DNA of 64,000 nt from Ruegeria sp. AD91A (GCF_003443535.1 NZ_CP031946.1:1302001-1366000), one strand, 5' to 3'. Positions 25,719 through 34,853 are shown, numbered from the stretch's first letter. Notes: a model not told the origin generated them from the sequence alone. A program made the numbers and translations.

Positions 25719-26536
25719 GGTGCTTTCAGACGAATTCGAACCAATCTCAGTTTGCCGGCAGATGCGTGAACTTATACGGAACAAAGCTGGCGCCACCCGG
25801 CGAGGGCGGCGGTTCGGTTAACTTTAAAATTGTGTCGTGAATAAAGATGGCGTTCCTGATTGAAGTGGTTGTGCACCGAAGAATGGACAGCGGCGAATTT
25901 TTGCAAACATTGCATCTGTCGGAAACGCAGCATCACTCGTTCCCTTCGTCGAAATGGAAGGTGTGAATTTTCCGCTCGGTTGTTCACCCAGCATCCCGTA
26001 TCCTGCCTTCACGCGTTGCCAATAACTCTCAAAGCGGTGCCATAGGACCGAAGTTTGTCCGTCACAATCACTTCCGGCCGGCCATACCTCTTCATTGATT
26101 TTCTTAAGAATTTCAACGCTGCATTACGATCCCGGCGCTTAGTGACAAAGCTTTCCATCACTTCACCTTCGTGATCAACGGCCCGCCAAAGGTGGTGTGT
26201 CTTGCCATTGATCTTCACGAAAACCTCGTCCAAGTGCCACTGCCAGTTCGAGTAAGAACGAATCCGGCTCACCCTGTTTTTGCGGATCTCAGCTGCGAAC
26301 ACTGGACCAAATCTGTTCCGCCAAAACCGCACCGTTTCGTGGCTTACGTCGATGCCACGCTCATGCAGAAGATCTTCCACGTTCCGCAGCGACAGCGGGA
26401 ACCGGACATACATCATAACGGCCAGGCGAATGATCTCTGGGCTGGTTTCGAAGTAGCGAATTGGATTGGGTTTTGTCATCCCAAGAAGCTACGGAACCAC
26501 CCTACCCGCCTCAAGCCGGTTTCCTCTGAAAATGCC
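25719..26536 (-). mobile_element. Degenerate IS6-family insertion sequence
   Basis: A dead transposase gene (25772-26479) is bracketed by imperfect inverted ends. The left end at 25719-25737 starts GGTGCTTTCAGACGAA; the right end, read inward from 26536, starts GGCATTTTCAGAGGAA. The two agree at 13 of 19 positions. The resulting 818-base span matches IS6/IS26 elements (about 820). The eight bases on either side differ, so no target duplication remains. The ends were found by eye and could shift by a few bases. Confidence 0.6.
25772..26479 (-). pseudogene. IS6-family transposase with in-frame stop
   Basis: The reading frame gives a 235-residue IS6/IS26-type DDE transposase interrupted by TGA at 26011-26009. 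Before the stop lie the usual start (PIRYFETSPEIIRLAV), the first aspartate (WHLDEVFVKINGK) and the second (VTDKLRSYG). After it, in the same frame, come RQDTGC and NNRAENSHLPFRRRER with the catalytic glutamate. The break is a single nonsense change (CGA to TGA fits) and not a frameshift. The shortened product lacks the third catalytic residue, so the element cannot move itself. Confidence 0.85.
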
Positions 26537-26580
26537 GGTCTAAGTTCATCTAATTCCCGGTTTTTGTTTTCTTCTCGCTT

Positions 26581-26609
26581 AGTGTGGCTACCAGTTTTCT
26601 GGTCACACT
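26581..26609. repeat. Hairpin-forming inverted repeat
   Basis: AGTGTG-GCT-ACCAG, a TTTT loop and CTGGT-CACACT make an 11-base stem with a three-base bulge. It lies in the gene-free stretch 26537-26802 between the IS remnant and tRNA-Ser. No T-run follows on either strand, so a simple terminator is unlikely. The rest of this stretch shows nothing I can name. Confidence 0.4.
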
Positions 26610-26802
26610 ATTGCAATAGCAATAGGAGCGAGGTCAGGGCTGACTTAACACTGCGGAGATTTTCGCACAGGTTTAGTTTTCAACAACCCATCTGTTTGGG
26701 CGTCAAAACTTGACGAACCGCAGATTCGAAGGGGGGAAGATGACGGACAACATAAACTCTGCCGATAATAATTTAATAAAATCAAACTGATAGAAAAACT
26801 AA

Positions 26803-26892
26803 TGGCGGAGAGACAGGGATTCGAACCCTGGAGACGGTTTCCCGCCTACACACTTTCCAGGCGTGCGCCTTCGACCACTCGGCCACCTCTCC
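26803..26892 (-). tRNA. tRNA-Ser (GGA)
   Basis: A 90-base class II tRNA. The acceptor GGAGAGG pairs with TCTCTCC, closing with one G-T pair. The D-arm (TGGCCGAGTGGTCGAAGGC), the anticodon loop with GGA, a long variable arm and the T-arm GGTTCGAATCC are all present. The CCA end is encoded (26805-26803). It reads UCC and UCU serine codons. The gene stands alone, and the IS6 remnant lies on its 3' side. Confidence 0.97.
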
Positions 26893-27025
26893 GTGCCGGC
26901 GATGTTTGGACGAATGCAATCGAATTTGCAAGGCCCCAATTCGGTGAATTCAGGTGAATGCTTAAATTATTCTGTTCACCTTCTGTGGGGTGACAAAAGG
27001 CCAGCACGTGCTGGGATCTGGTCGC

Positions 27026-29452
27026 TCAAACCTCATCACCCGAATCCGAGTCCATATCTGCCTCGGTCAAATCCGCGGGAGCTTGTGCGACTTTACTTGG
27101 TTGATCCTGCTCAGATACGGAAGCATCCTGCTTACCTTTTCCCGAGGCTTGCAGGGTTTCAGGATTTCGCAACCAGATATCACGCTGTGCGAATGGAATC
27201 TCGATCCCCGCCTCCGAGAATCTGCGGTTGATTTCATGGTTCATGTCGGATTTCACCGACAGAACCCAATTCACGTCCCGCAGGATCGCCCGTATTTCAA
27301 AGTCCAAAGAGTCCGCTCCGAACCCCTGGAATACAACGCTTGGCGCCGGGTTGGCCAAAACCATCGGATGGTTGTTGGCGACTTCACCCAGAATGGTTTC
27401 GACCAGACGCGTGTCAGTTCCGTAGGCAACACCCACCGGAACAATCACCCGCCCAATCGTATTGCCACGGGTATAGTTTGTAACAACACCGCTGATCAGG
27501 TCAGAATTCGGAACAATTACATCCGTCCTGTCAAACGTCTCGATCCGGGTCGAGCGAACGGAAATGTCCCGCACATATCCCATCATGCCATTCACATCGA
27601 TCCAATCCCCCTTGGAAATCGGGCGCTCGACCAGAAGGATGATGCCTGAGACGAAGTTTGACACGATTGTCTGCAAACCAAAGCCGATCCCAACAGACAG
27701 CGCTCCGGCGACAATCGCCAGCGACGACAAATCAAATCCGGCCACCATGATTGCCACCAACGCGGCAAGAAATATCCCAACGTATCCGGACCCGGCGACA
27801 ATCGCGTTTTGGCCACCCGGGTCTATGCTGGTTTTCGGCAGAAGCGAATTCCGCAGTCCGCTTTGCAACAGACGCGTCAGCGTATAACCGATTGCGAAAA
27901 CGGCAACAAAGGTCAGAAAGTTGCTTGGCGAGATCGTAACTCCGCCGAGATCAAACCCAAGCAGCAGGCGCGACCATACTTCCAGCAGATCAGTCTCGCG
28001 TGCGCCCCAATAAATTGCCAGAATTGGCAGTGCCGTGATGGCCAATGCAAACCCGACCAGTACGGAAAAAAGCGAATCTCGCGCGGCTTCTCCCTGCCCT
28101 GTGATCCAACCGTAAATTTGACTGATGAACCGCTGCAGGATGACCAAGGCCCCGATCAGCACCAATGTCTTGACCGCAGGAAACACGATTGCTTCGGCCG
28201 CATTGGTGTATCCGAAAATCGCCAACAAAGGAGACACGATGCCCAACAGGAACAAAGCCCGGCGCAGGAACTCGACCAACTGGCTGAAACCTGCGGAACG
28301 GGTCGAGGCAGATTGATCCGGCGGGCCGTCGGTTGTTCGAATCTGGCGTATTCGCAACAACAACAAAGCCGTAGCGACAATGATCGGGAAGCTGACGACG
28401 GCGCGGGTCGCGTCGGAAATGTTTTCGATCCGCTCAAACAGCAGCGCCAATTCGTGCAAAACCAGTATCAGGGCAAGCAGGTCTATGTACACGCGCAGTT
28501 CGGTGATACGCGCTGCGGACAGACGTTTGAACCCCTGCGAGGCGCCGATCACGTACACTTGGCGACCAATCCAGTCATAGAAAAACAGGATCGCTGCCCA
28601 ATACGGAACATTCTGAAGCAAAAGGCTGCCCCTCAGCCCCGGAACACCGGTGAGACTGATCGCCGTGACCACGGCAACCACTCCGATCCATGGCAATAGA
28701 ATTCGCAGTAGTGAGATTACGAACGACCATACCCCCGTCCCGGCCCCGCCGAGTAACCTGAGGTAGTCGCCTCCAAGTTCGGACCACCGTTTGCCAAAAA
28801 TCAGCAGCACGGCTGAAATGATCAGAAGTATGAAGATTGCGAGCCCACGAGCACGAACTTGCTCGCGCACGACATCTGAACGCAAATTCGTGATCGTTTC
28901 GTTTACAAGGCTTTGAATGGCCTCTTTGACATCCACCCATGCCGGCCCCCAATACGCCGGGTTGATCGGCGACGGGCCCTGTTCAAAAAATTCTTTTTTC
29001 TGCCGCGCGCGAAGGATCCGATCGATTTCGCTGATCAGGCCATTCGCACGGCTATACGCTTCTTCGGATATGATGCGCGGCACGCGCAGACTGTTGAGCT
29101 GTTCTTCCAGATGCGCGCGAAGTTTGGCTATATCTTCGGGTTCGGTCGCGTCCCCTTCGGGTTTGGGGCCCAACGCTTTTATCTGACTTTCAAGCGTCGT
29201 GATGCGGTCGGTGTTAGCACCTCGGGCCCGATTGAAGTCTTCCCTGTACCTATTTATTTCTGAACGCAATTTCTCTAGTGCGGCATCCGAAGCCCGGTTC
29301 GCCTCAATCACGGATTCGGCCCGGTTCGCCGTTTTGATCCAACCTTGATAATACTCGCTTTGACGATCCGTCAGTTGCGCGACAGCGCTAGTTGAAAACC
29401 AGACAAAGCACAGGAATAACAGGGTAAAAAACAGGCGGACCTGTCCAAGCAT
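27026..29452 (-). CDS. Mechanosensitive channel, MscS family with DUF3772-type N-terminus
   Basis: 808 residues. A signal peptide (ending STSAVAQ) leads to a periplasmic coiled-coil region of about 200 residues (ANRAESVIEANR onward). Roughly ten membrane helices follow, then the MscS pore helix and beta domain with VGIGFGLQTIVSNFVSGIIL and PISKGDWIDVNGMMGYVRDI. Such large MscM/MscK-like channels open under membrane tension and release solutes. ATG 29452 overlaps the cysK stop by one base and begins the signal peptide; the longer frame from 29581 lies inside cysK. The acidic tail is SDSGDEV. Confidence 0.9.
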   Translation of the reverse strand: MLGQVRLFFTLLFLCFVWFSTSAVAQLTDRQSEYYQGWIKTANRAESVIEANRASDAALEKLRSEINRYREDFNRARGANTDRITTLESQIKALGPKPEGDATEPEDIAKLRAHLEEQLNSLRVPRIISEEAYSRANGLISEIDRILRARQKKEFFEQGPSPINPAYWGPAWVDVKEAIQSLVNETITNLRSDVVREQVRARGLAIFILLIISAVLLIFGKRWSELGGDYLRLLGGAGTGVWSFVISLLRILLPWIGVVAVVTAISLTGVPGLRGSLLLQNVPYWAAILFFYDWIGRQVYVIGASQGFKRLSAARITELRVYIDLLALILVLHELALLFERIENISDATRAVVSFPIIVATALLLLRIRQIRTTDGPPDQSASTRSAGFSQLVEFLRRALFLLGIVSPLLAIFGYTNAAEAIVFPAVKTLVLIGALVILQRFISQIYGWITGQGEAARDSLFSVLVGFALAITALPILAIYWGARETDLLEVWSRLLLGFDLGGVTISPSNFLTFVAVFAIGYTLTRLLQSGLRNSLLPKTSIDPGGQNAIVAGSGYVGIFLAALVAIMVAGFDLSSLAIVAGALSVGIGFGLQTIVSNFVSGIILLVERPISKGDWIDVNGMMGYVRDISVRSTRIETFDRTDVIVPNSDLISGVVTNYTRGNTIGRVIVPVGVAYGTDTRLVETILGEVANNHPMVLANPAPSVVFQGFGADSLDFEIRAILRDVNWVLSVKSDMNHEINRRFSEAGIEIPFAQRDIWLRNPETLQASGKGKQDASVSEQDQPSKVAQAPADLTEADMDSDSGDEV

Positions 29453-30486
29453 CACACGTCCTCGAATACGCCGGGAATGCTGCGTGGCGCTTCGGTCATC
29501 CAATCCGGAACCGGAAGCTCTTTTTCTCGCAGGAACTCGGGGTTGAACAGCTTTGATTGATACCGAGTGCCGTAATCGCACAGGATGGTCACGATGGTAT
29601 GACCTGGCCCCATTTCCTTAGCCAGGCGCACCGCCCCTGCCATGTTGATTGCGGTTGAGCCGCCCATGACCAGACCTTCCTCACGCAGCAGGTCAAAGAT
29701 GTACGGCAGCGCTTCGTTGTCGGTGATCTGATACGAAAAATCCGGTGTAAACCCTTCCAGGTTCTTGGTGATACGCACCTGCCCGATGCCTTCGGCGATC
29801 GAACCACCCTCCATCGCGATCTCACCCGTCGTGTAAAACGAATACAGGCCAGCCCCCATGGGATCGGCAAGACCGATTTTGACGCCCTTGGGCTGCAAAA
29901 CTTCGGCGACGCCTGCCAACGTTCCACCCGACCCGACGGCGCTGACGAACCCGTCAACCTTGCCGCCTGTCTGTTCCCAGATCTCGGGCCCCGTGGTTTC
30001 CACATGTGCCTGACGATTCGCCACATTGTCGAACTGGTTGGCCCAGATTGCGCCATTGGGTTCTGTCTGCGCCAGTTCCTCAGCCAGACGGCGGGAATAA
30101 TGCACAAAATTATTGGGGTTGCGATACGGGGCTGCGGGCACCTGAACCAACTGAGCGCCTGCCAAACGCAGCATATCCTTCTTTTCTTCCGACTGGGTCT
30201 CGGGGATAACGATAACCGTTTTGAATCCCATCGATGCACCGACCAGAGCCAGACCAATACCGGTATTGCCGGCTGTGCCTTCCACGATGGTACCGCCCGG
30301 TTTCAGATCCCCCCGAGCGATTGCATCTTTAATGATAAAAAGAGCAGCACGATCCTTTACCGACTGACCCGGGTTCATGAACTCGGCTTTGCCAAGAATC
30401 TCGCATCCAGTCTCTTCGCTGATGCGGCGCAGCCGGATCAGCGGTGTTTTTCCTACTGCGTCAGCAAGATCTCGTGCAATGCGCAT
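29452..30486 (-). CDS. cysK: Cysteine synthase A
   Basis: 344 residues of the PLP-dependent beta-substituting family. The PLP lysine is in GQSVKDRAAL (residue 44). The phosphate loop is in AVGSGGTLAGV, and EGTAGNTGIGLA is the substrate loop. It makes cysteine from O-acetylserine and sulfide. It lies next to trgB and trgA, the arrangement of the Rhodobacter sphaeroides tellurite-resistance locus, where cysteine supply is thought to help against oxyanion stress. The form is somewhat longer than enterobacterial CysK (about 323), with an extra C-terminal tail PVPDWMTEAPRS. Confidence 0.9.
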   Translation of the reverse strand: MRIARDLADAVGKTPLIRLRRISEETGCEILGKAEFMNPGQSVKDRAALFIIKDAIARGDLKPGGTIVEGTAGNTGIGLALVGASMGFKTVIVIPETQSEEKKDMLRLAGAQLVQVPAAPYRNPNNFVHYSRRLAEELAQTEPNGAIWANQFDNVANRQAHVETTGPEIWEQTGGKVDGFVSAVGSGGTLAGVAEVLQPKGVKIGLADPMGAGLYSFYTTGEIAMEGGSIAEGIGQVRITKNLEGFTPDFSYQITDNEALPYIFDLLREEGLVMGGSTAINMAGAVRLAKEMGPGHTIVTILCDYGTRYQSKLFNPEFLREKELPVPDWMTEAPRSIPGVFEDV

Positions 30487-30554
30487 GGTCGCCCCTTGTC
30501 ATTTGGTATCTTCGAAGATTTACAGCCGCACTGCCGCGACCACAAGCGAGATAG

Positions 30555-31676
30555 TCACGCTCGCAAACGATCCCGATGGCGGGCCAGCCAGTACGCCAGG
30601 GACACCAGTTGCAAATCCTTGAAAAGATGGCGGTCCGTCATATCGATAAATTCGTCGAATGGCAGAATCCGGCTGCGGATATCTTCACCCTCTGTGTCCA
30701 AGCCACCGGTGATTGTTGTCTCAGTTAAATTGCCAAGTCCGACATAAAGATACATGAAACCCGTAGAGGAACCGCTGGAAGAATACGCGCCGCCCGCATA
30801 TTCCAGCCTGTCAAATCTAACTCCTGCTTCCTCCATGGCCTCGCGATGCGCCGTCTGTTCAGGCGTTTCGCCGGGGTCGATCATCCCGGCAACTGCTTCC
30901 CAAAGCCAGGGCTCCGGATCGTTGATCAAAAACACCGGCGGCCTGAACTGCTCAACCAAAAGCACGGTGTCCCGGATCGCGTCATACGGCAGAACCGACA
31001 CGGCACTGCCCTGCATCAAACCGCCCCGGTGCAGCACGGGGCCCATGCTGCCGTCATGCTGCCGGAACTGAAGGTCGATTTCCTCCATCCCGAAATAGTC
31101 CACATAGACCCGGTCGTGGCGGTGCACAATTACGTCTTCGTCTATGTTCCGCGGGTCGCCGGTTCGCCGCTGGCTGGCCATGATCTTTGCCCAGGCACGG
31201 GTTTGAATGGCGCGTACGCTGCGTGCCATGACTTTGGGATCGACTTTGCCGAAATAGGCCATTTCCTCTTCGGCAGCGAGCGCCGTAACCTCGCCCAATT
31301 TGTCCACCCAGTCCTGTAACGACCACAACTCACCAGGCTGCCATGCGCCCGGGGTCGGGAAAAAGACCTGCGCCCGGGCTTCGCCCCCGCCCTCCAGAAT
31401 AACCTTCAACGATTTCAGGTCATAGTCAAAAGACCCTTCGTAATAGGCCAGCCTGGCCAGATCATCGGATGACAAACCCTGCACCAGCAAGCCTTCGGCA
31501 GCGGCGCCCTTGGCGGGCAGGATCATCGGGAAATCCTGCCCCTGAACCGCGTGAACCTCGTGATCGCACAGCTTGGCAGTATGAAACGTTATTTCGCCCA
31601 GCGGACGGCCCAGAACGCGCTGCAACAGCGGCAGACACCGCAGCGTTCCATAGAAGAACAGATCAGACAAATTCAA
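30555..31676 (-). CDS. trgB: TrgB: gamma-glutamylcyclotransferase-like domain fused to Nudix hydrolase
   Basis: 373 residues and two domains. Residues 1-130 are AIG2/GGCT-like, opening with FFYGTLRC. Residues 190-373 are a Nudix hydrolase of the ADP-ribose-pyrophosphatase type, with the full Nudix box GMIDPGETPEQTAHREAMEEAG split as G-x5-E-x7-REAMEEAG. The Nudix part would cleave ADP-ribose or a similar dinucleotide. The cyclotransferase part could act on gamma-glutamyl peptides. It follows trgA by 21 bases and precedes cysK by 68, as in Rhodobacter trgAB-cysK. The name rests on that synteny and domain make-up. Confidence 0.88.
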   Translation of the reverse strand: MNLSDLFFYGTLRCLPLLQRVLGRPLGEITFHTAKLCDHEVHAVQGQDFPMILPAKGAAAEGLLVQGLSSDDLARLAYYEGSFDYDLKSLKVILEGGGEARAQVFFPTPGAWQPGELWSLQDWVDKLGEVTALAAEEEMAYFGKVDPKVMARSVRAIQTRAWAKIMASQRRTGDPRNIDEDVIVHRHDRVYVDYFGMEEIDLQFRQHDGSMGPVLHRGGLMQGSAVSVLPYDAIRDTVLLVEQFRPPVFLINDPEPWLWEAVAGMIDPGETPEQTAHREAMEEAGVRFDRLEYAGGAYSSSGSSTGFMYLYVGLGNLTETTITGGLDTEGEDIRSRILPFDEFIDMTDRHLFKDLQLVSLAYWLARHRDRLRA

Positions 31677-31697
31677 TCTCTCTTGTGACGAAATGGT

Positions 31698-32138
31698 TCA
31701 GCGCCATTTGCGGCTGGCCTGTTCCGTGGCCAGCCCGGCGACAACGGCACCAATGACGAATGTGATGAGAATCTCGGGGTAGATCAGTTGCTTGCCGTAA
31801 TCGATTCCAATCGAAAAAATGGCCATCACAGCTTCGAACGGACCACCATAACGATTGCGCATTGCAAGATCGAACATACGATAGCACCCCTGCACAAACA
31901 GCGCCCAAAAAACCAGTGAGGCAACTCCGGTCAAGCCGTTGTTAATACCCGCAGTCCACCCGCGCCCGGCGCGCTTGCCCATGATTTTCCAGCCACAGAT
32001 CGCGCCAAGGGCCATGTTCACATAGGTAAAGTAACCATAGTCCTTACCCTCTTCACCATTTTCGATAACCATGCTTGAAACAAGAAAAGCCAGCACGATG
32101 AGACAAACAGCGGCTACGAGACGCGAGGCAGTGGGCAT
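31698..32138 (-). CDS. trgA: TrgA-family membrane protein
   Basis: 146 residues with four hydrophobic helices. An N-terminal helix (LVAAVCLIVLAFLVSSMVI) is followed by YVNMALGAICGWKIMGKRAG and a last helix near IGAVVAGLATEQ. TrgA is a small inner-membrane protein first described for tellurite resistance in Rhodobacter sphaeroides; its mechanism is unknown. It starts 15 bases after the cfa stop and precedes trgB closely. Identity is supported by the conserved order trgA-trgB-cysK. Confidence 0.82.
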   Translation of the reverse strand: MPTASRLVAAVCLIVLAFLVSSMVIENGEEGKDYGYFTYVNMALGAICGWKIMGKRAGRGWTAGINNGLTGVASLVFWALFVQGCYRMFDLAMRNRYGGPFEAVMAIFSIGIDYGKQLIYPEILITFVIGAVVAGLATEQASRKWR

Positions 32139-32153
32139 GTGACGGTCCGGGAG

Positions 32154-33362
32154 TTAACTTGGTTTCGATATTGTAATCTGTGTCACATCGCAATTGCCCG
32201 TGTCAAAGGCCGCACCGCACGCGGTCAAATAATAATTCCACATGCGGCGGAAACGCTCATCAAACCCCAAGTCCGAGATCTGATCCCATTTGTCGTTGAA
32301 TGTTTCATACCAGCGGCGCAGAGTCAGGTCATAGCTTTTCCCGAATTCTTTCGAGCGTACAACCTGCAACCCGGCCTGATCTATCTGCTGACGCAGGATT
32401 GTCGGTGACGGAAGCATTCCTCCAGGGAAGATGTATTTCTGAATGAAATCAACGCCATTCTTGTAAAAATCCCAGCGGTGATCACCCACCGTTATGATTT
32501 GAAAGGTCGCTTGAGCGCCAGGCTTCAACCGCTCACGAACGGTTTCGAAATAGACCGGCCAGTATTTTTGACCCACCGCCTCAAACATCTCGATGGATGC
32601 TATGCCGTCATAGACCCCGCGTTCATCCCGATAGTCTTGCAGCTTGAATTCGACTTGATCTGATAATCCTGCCTTTTCAATACGTTCCTTGGCGTATTTA
32701 AATTGTTCCTGACTGATGGTCAGGCCGGTGACACGCAAACCCCGTTCCTTTGCGGCATATTCCGCGAAACCGCCCCAGCCACATCCGATCTCCAGAACAT
32801 GATCCCCCGGTTTTGCACCCATCTCATCCACAAGACTGGCGTACTTGGCTGTCTGCGCATTCTCGAGGCTTTCCTGCCCGGTTTCAAATATCGCACTGGA
32901 ATAAGTCATCGTCTCGTCCAGCCATGAGCTGTAAAAATCATTTCCCAGATCGTAGTGATACGAGATGTTCTTCTTGGCTTGCGCCCTGTTGTTTCGGTGC
33001 AGCCAGAACCGCAGCCGTTCATAGGCCTGAACAAGAAACTGGCCCGTAAACCCGTCATAAACGGTTTCGGTTCCTAGATGCACAAGATCCATGAAAGACC
33101 GCAGATCAGGTGTACTCCAATGTCCGTCCAGATACGCATCGGAGAAGCCCAGTTCGCCTTCGCGGATCAGGCGTGCAAAGACGTCGTCGTCGTGAATTTC
33201 GACCTGAGCAACCGGTCCGGCCTTTGCGCCTTCTGCGCGAAACGTGCGACCATCGGGCAGTTTGATATCCAGTCGCCCGGATTCCATCCGGTTCAACATT
33301 TTGAAGACTTGGGCGAAGTATCTGGGCAGGTTTTTCTGCCCTTCGGTCGTCGTCAGGATCAT
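32154..33362 (-). CDS. cfa: Cyclopropane-fatty-acyl-phospholipid synthase
   Basis: 402 residues (E. coli Cfa: 382). It uses S-adenosylmethionine to add a methylene bridge to unsaturated membrane lipids. The N-terminal lipid-binding half contains GFSDAYLDGHWS; the SAM site reads VLEIGCGWGGFAEYAA, and ISYHYDLGNDFYSSWLD is the family signature. ATG 33362 with AGGGGAGAG upstream is preferred to a TTG at 33419 that would add 19 residues. It lies between photolyase and trgA, so the operon collects membrane and oxidative-stress genes. Confidence 0.92.
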   Translation of the reverse strand: MILTTTEGQKNLPRYFAQVFKMLNRMESGRLDIKLPDGRTFRAEGAKAGPVAQVEIHDDDVFARLIREGELGFSDAYLDGHWSTPDLRSFMDLVHLGTETVYDGFTGQFLVQAYERLRFWLHRNNRAQAKKNISYHYDLGNDFYSSWLDETMTYSSAIFETGQESLENAQTAKYASLVDEMGAKPGDHVLEIGCGWGGFAEYAAKERGLRVTGLTISQEQFKYAKERIEKAGLSDQVEFKLQDYRDERGVYDGIASIEMFEAVGQKYWPVYFETVRERLKPGAQATFQIITVGDHRWDFYKNGVDFIQKYIFPGGMLPSPTILRQQIDQAGLQVVRSKEFGKSYDLTLRRWYETFNDKWDQISDLGFDERFRRMWNYYLTACGAAFDTGNCDVTQITISKPS

Positions 33363-33431
33363 CCGCTCTCCCCTCTGCGGTACTTGTACAAAGCTAGGCG
33401 GCGAAATTGTTTCTGGCAAGTTTTCAGTTCC

Positions 33432-34853
33432 TTAGTGGGGTTTTCGGCTTTCATATGCGCGTAAGGCGCGGGTCCGCCCTTCGGACAATTCAACGATCGG
33501 CTTGGGGTAATTCGCATCCGGGCGCAGACCCCACGATCTCGGCGCGGCATCAAAATATGAAAGGGCCGTGTTGCCGGGTTCGGCATGGCCTTCAGCGATC
33601 CAGTGGCGCACAAACACCCCGTCAGGATCGAATTTCTCTGCTTGTGTCTGGGGATTGAAAATCCGGAAGAACGGGGATGCATCGGGCCCCGAGCCGGCAA
33701 CCCACTGCCAGCCCATGGCATTACAGGCCGGATCCCAGTCGACCAGACAATCCTCAAACCACTCCATCCCTATTTTCCAATGGGTCATCAGATGCTTGGT
33801 CAGATAGCTTGCGACGATCATACGGGCCCGGTTGTGCATCCGACCTGTCACATACATTTGCCGCAGGCCGGCATCGACAACAGGGATTCCGGTTCTGGCC
33901 TGCCGCCAGGCAGTGACCTCGGGATGGTCCGGATCGGTGTTCCAGGGAAAACTGTCCCATTCCGGCTTCCAGTTGGATGTCACCAGTTGGGGCGTATGGA
34001 ACATAAGATGATAAGCAAACTCACGCCAGACAAGTTGGCGCAAAAAAGCGTCGGTTCCCCGTGTTCCGGTCAACGCGGCCCGCTGGATCATGTGCCAGAC
34101 GGTGCGTGGCCCGATCTCACCCAAAGAGAGGTACTCTGACAGGTTGGACGTCCCATCCTGATCCAGCCTGTCCCGAAGATCGGAGTATTGAACAATCCGG
34201 TCGAGAAACTCTTCGAGGTGATCCAGAGCGGCTCGCTCGCCAGGTTGCACATGAGGGCGCACGACCCTCGCTCCCCTGTTCATTGCCCCCCCCAACCGAC
34301 AATCGCTCAAGCCGTCAGAAGCAGGCCACGACACAGGTGCCTTAAGCGCAGTAATTGGCGCGTCAGGAAGTTGTACTTCCCGCCCCTGAACCGCACGCCA
34401 CATCGGTGTGAAAACCCGAAACGGATGACCCGATTTGGTGGCGACAGTCCAGGGTTCAAAAAGCAGATGCCCGGAAAATGACTTTGCAGTCACACCTTCT
34501 GTTGCAAGTACAGACTTAATCTTCTTGTCGCGTTCAATCGAGGCAGGATCGTAAGCGCGGGACCAGAAGACAGAGGTTGCGCCGGTCTCGGCCATTACCC
34601 GCTGCACCTGTTCAAGCGCATCACCGCGTCGAAAGATCAGTCGGCTGCCCATATTGGCCAGTGACGCTTTGAATGCCTCCAACCCCAAGCCTAAACGCCA
34701 CTTTGGCGCGGCTCCCATCTGGTCGACAATATCGTCATGAATAAAAAGTGGTATGACCGGACGGCCACTTTCGGCCGCCGCAGTCAACGCGGGGTGGTCC
34801 GACAGACGTAAATCCCGTCGAAACCACAAAACGATCGGAGCCTGCTCTTGCAC
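33432..34853 (-). CDS. phr: Deoxyribodipyrimidine photolyase (cryptochrome/photolyase family)
   Basis: 473 residues. The N-terminal antenna domain starts IVLWFRRDLRLSDHPAL. The C-terminal FAD domain has VDAGLRQMYVTGRMHNRARM and the DWDPACNAMGWQWVAGSG segment of class I CPD photolyases. It would repair UV-made pyrimidine dimers with blue light. It is the first gene of the minus-strand series phr-cfa-trgA-trgB-cysK-mscS, with a 69-base gap to cfa. A light-responsive alternative sigma factor often drives such genes, but no clear promoter is visible in the short upstream gap. Confidence 0.93.
   Translation of the reverse strand: MQEQAPIVLWFRRDLRLSDHPALTAAAESGRPVIPLFIHDDIVDQMGAAPKWRLGLGLEAFKASLANMGSRLIFRRGDALEQVQRVMAETGATSVFWSRAYDPASIERDKKIKSVLATEGVTAKSFSGHLLFEPWTVATKSGHPFRVFTPMWRAVQGREVQLPDAPITALKAPVSWPASDGLSDCRLGGAMNRGARVVRPHVQPGERAALDHLEEFLDRIVQYSDLRDRLDQDGTSNLSEYLSLGEIGPRTVWHMIQRAALTGTRGTDAFLRQLVWREFAYHLMFHTPQLVTSNWKPEWDSFPWNTDPDHPEVTAWRQARTGIPVVDAGLRQMYVTGRMHNRARMIVASYLTKHLMTHWKIGMEWFEDCLVDWDPACNAMGWQWVAGSGPDASPFFRIFNPQTQAEKFDPDGVFVRHWIAEGHAEPGNTALSYFDAAPRSWGLRPDANYPKPIVELSEGRTRALRAYESRKPH

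Noticed and set aside
26171..26713. 180-codon plus-strand frame across the IS remnant
   Set aside because: It is antisense to recognisable transposase sequence and resembles no protein.
26721..26732. Possible duplicated tRNA end (GATTCGAA) as an attachment site
   Set aside because: Only eight bases match the T-arm of tRNA-Ser, which is expected by chance and too short for an attachment repeat.
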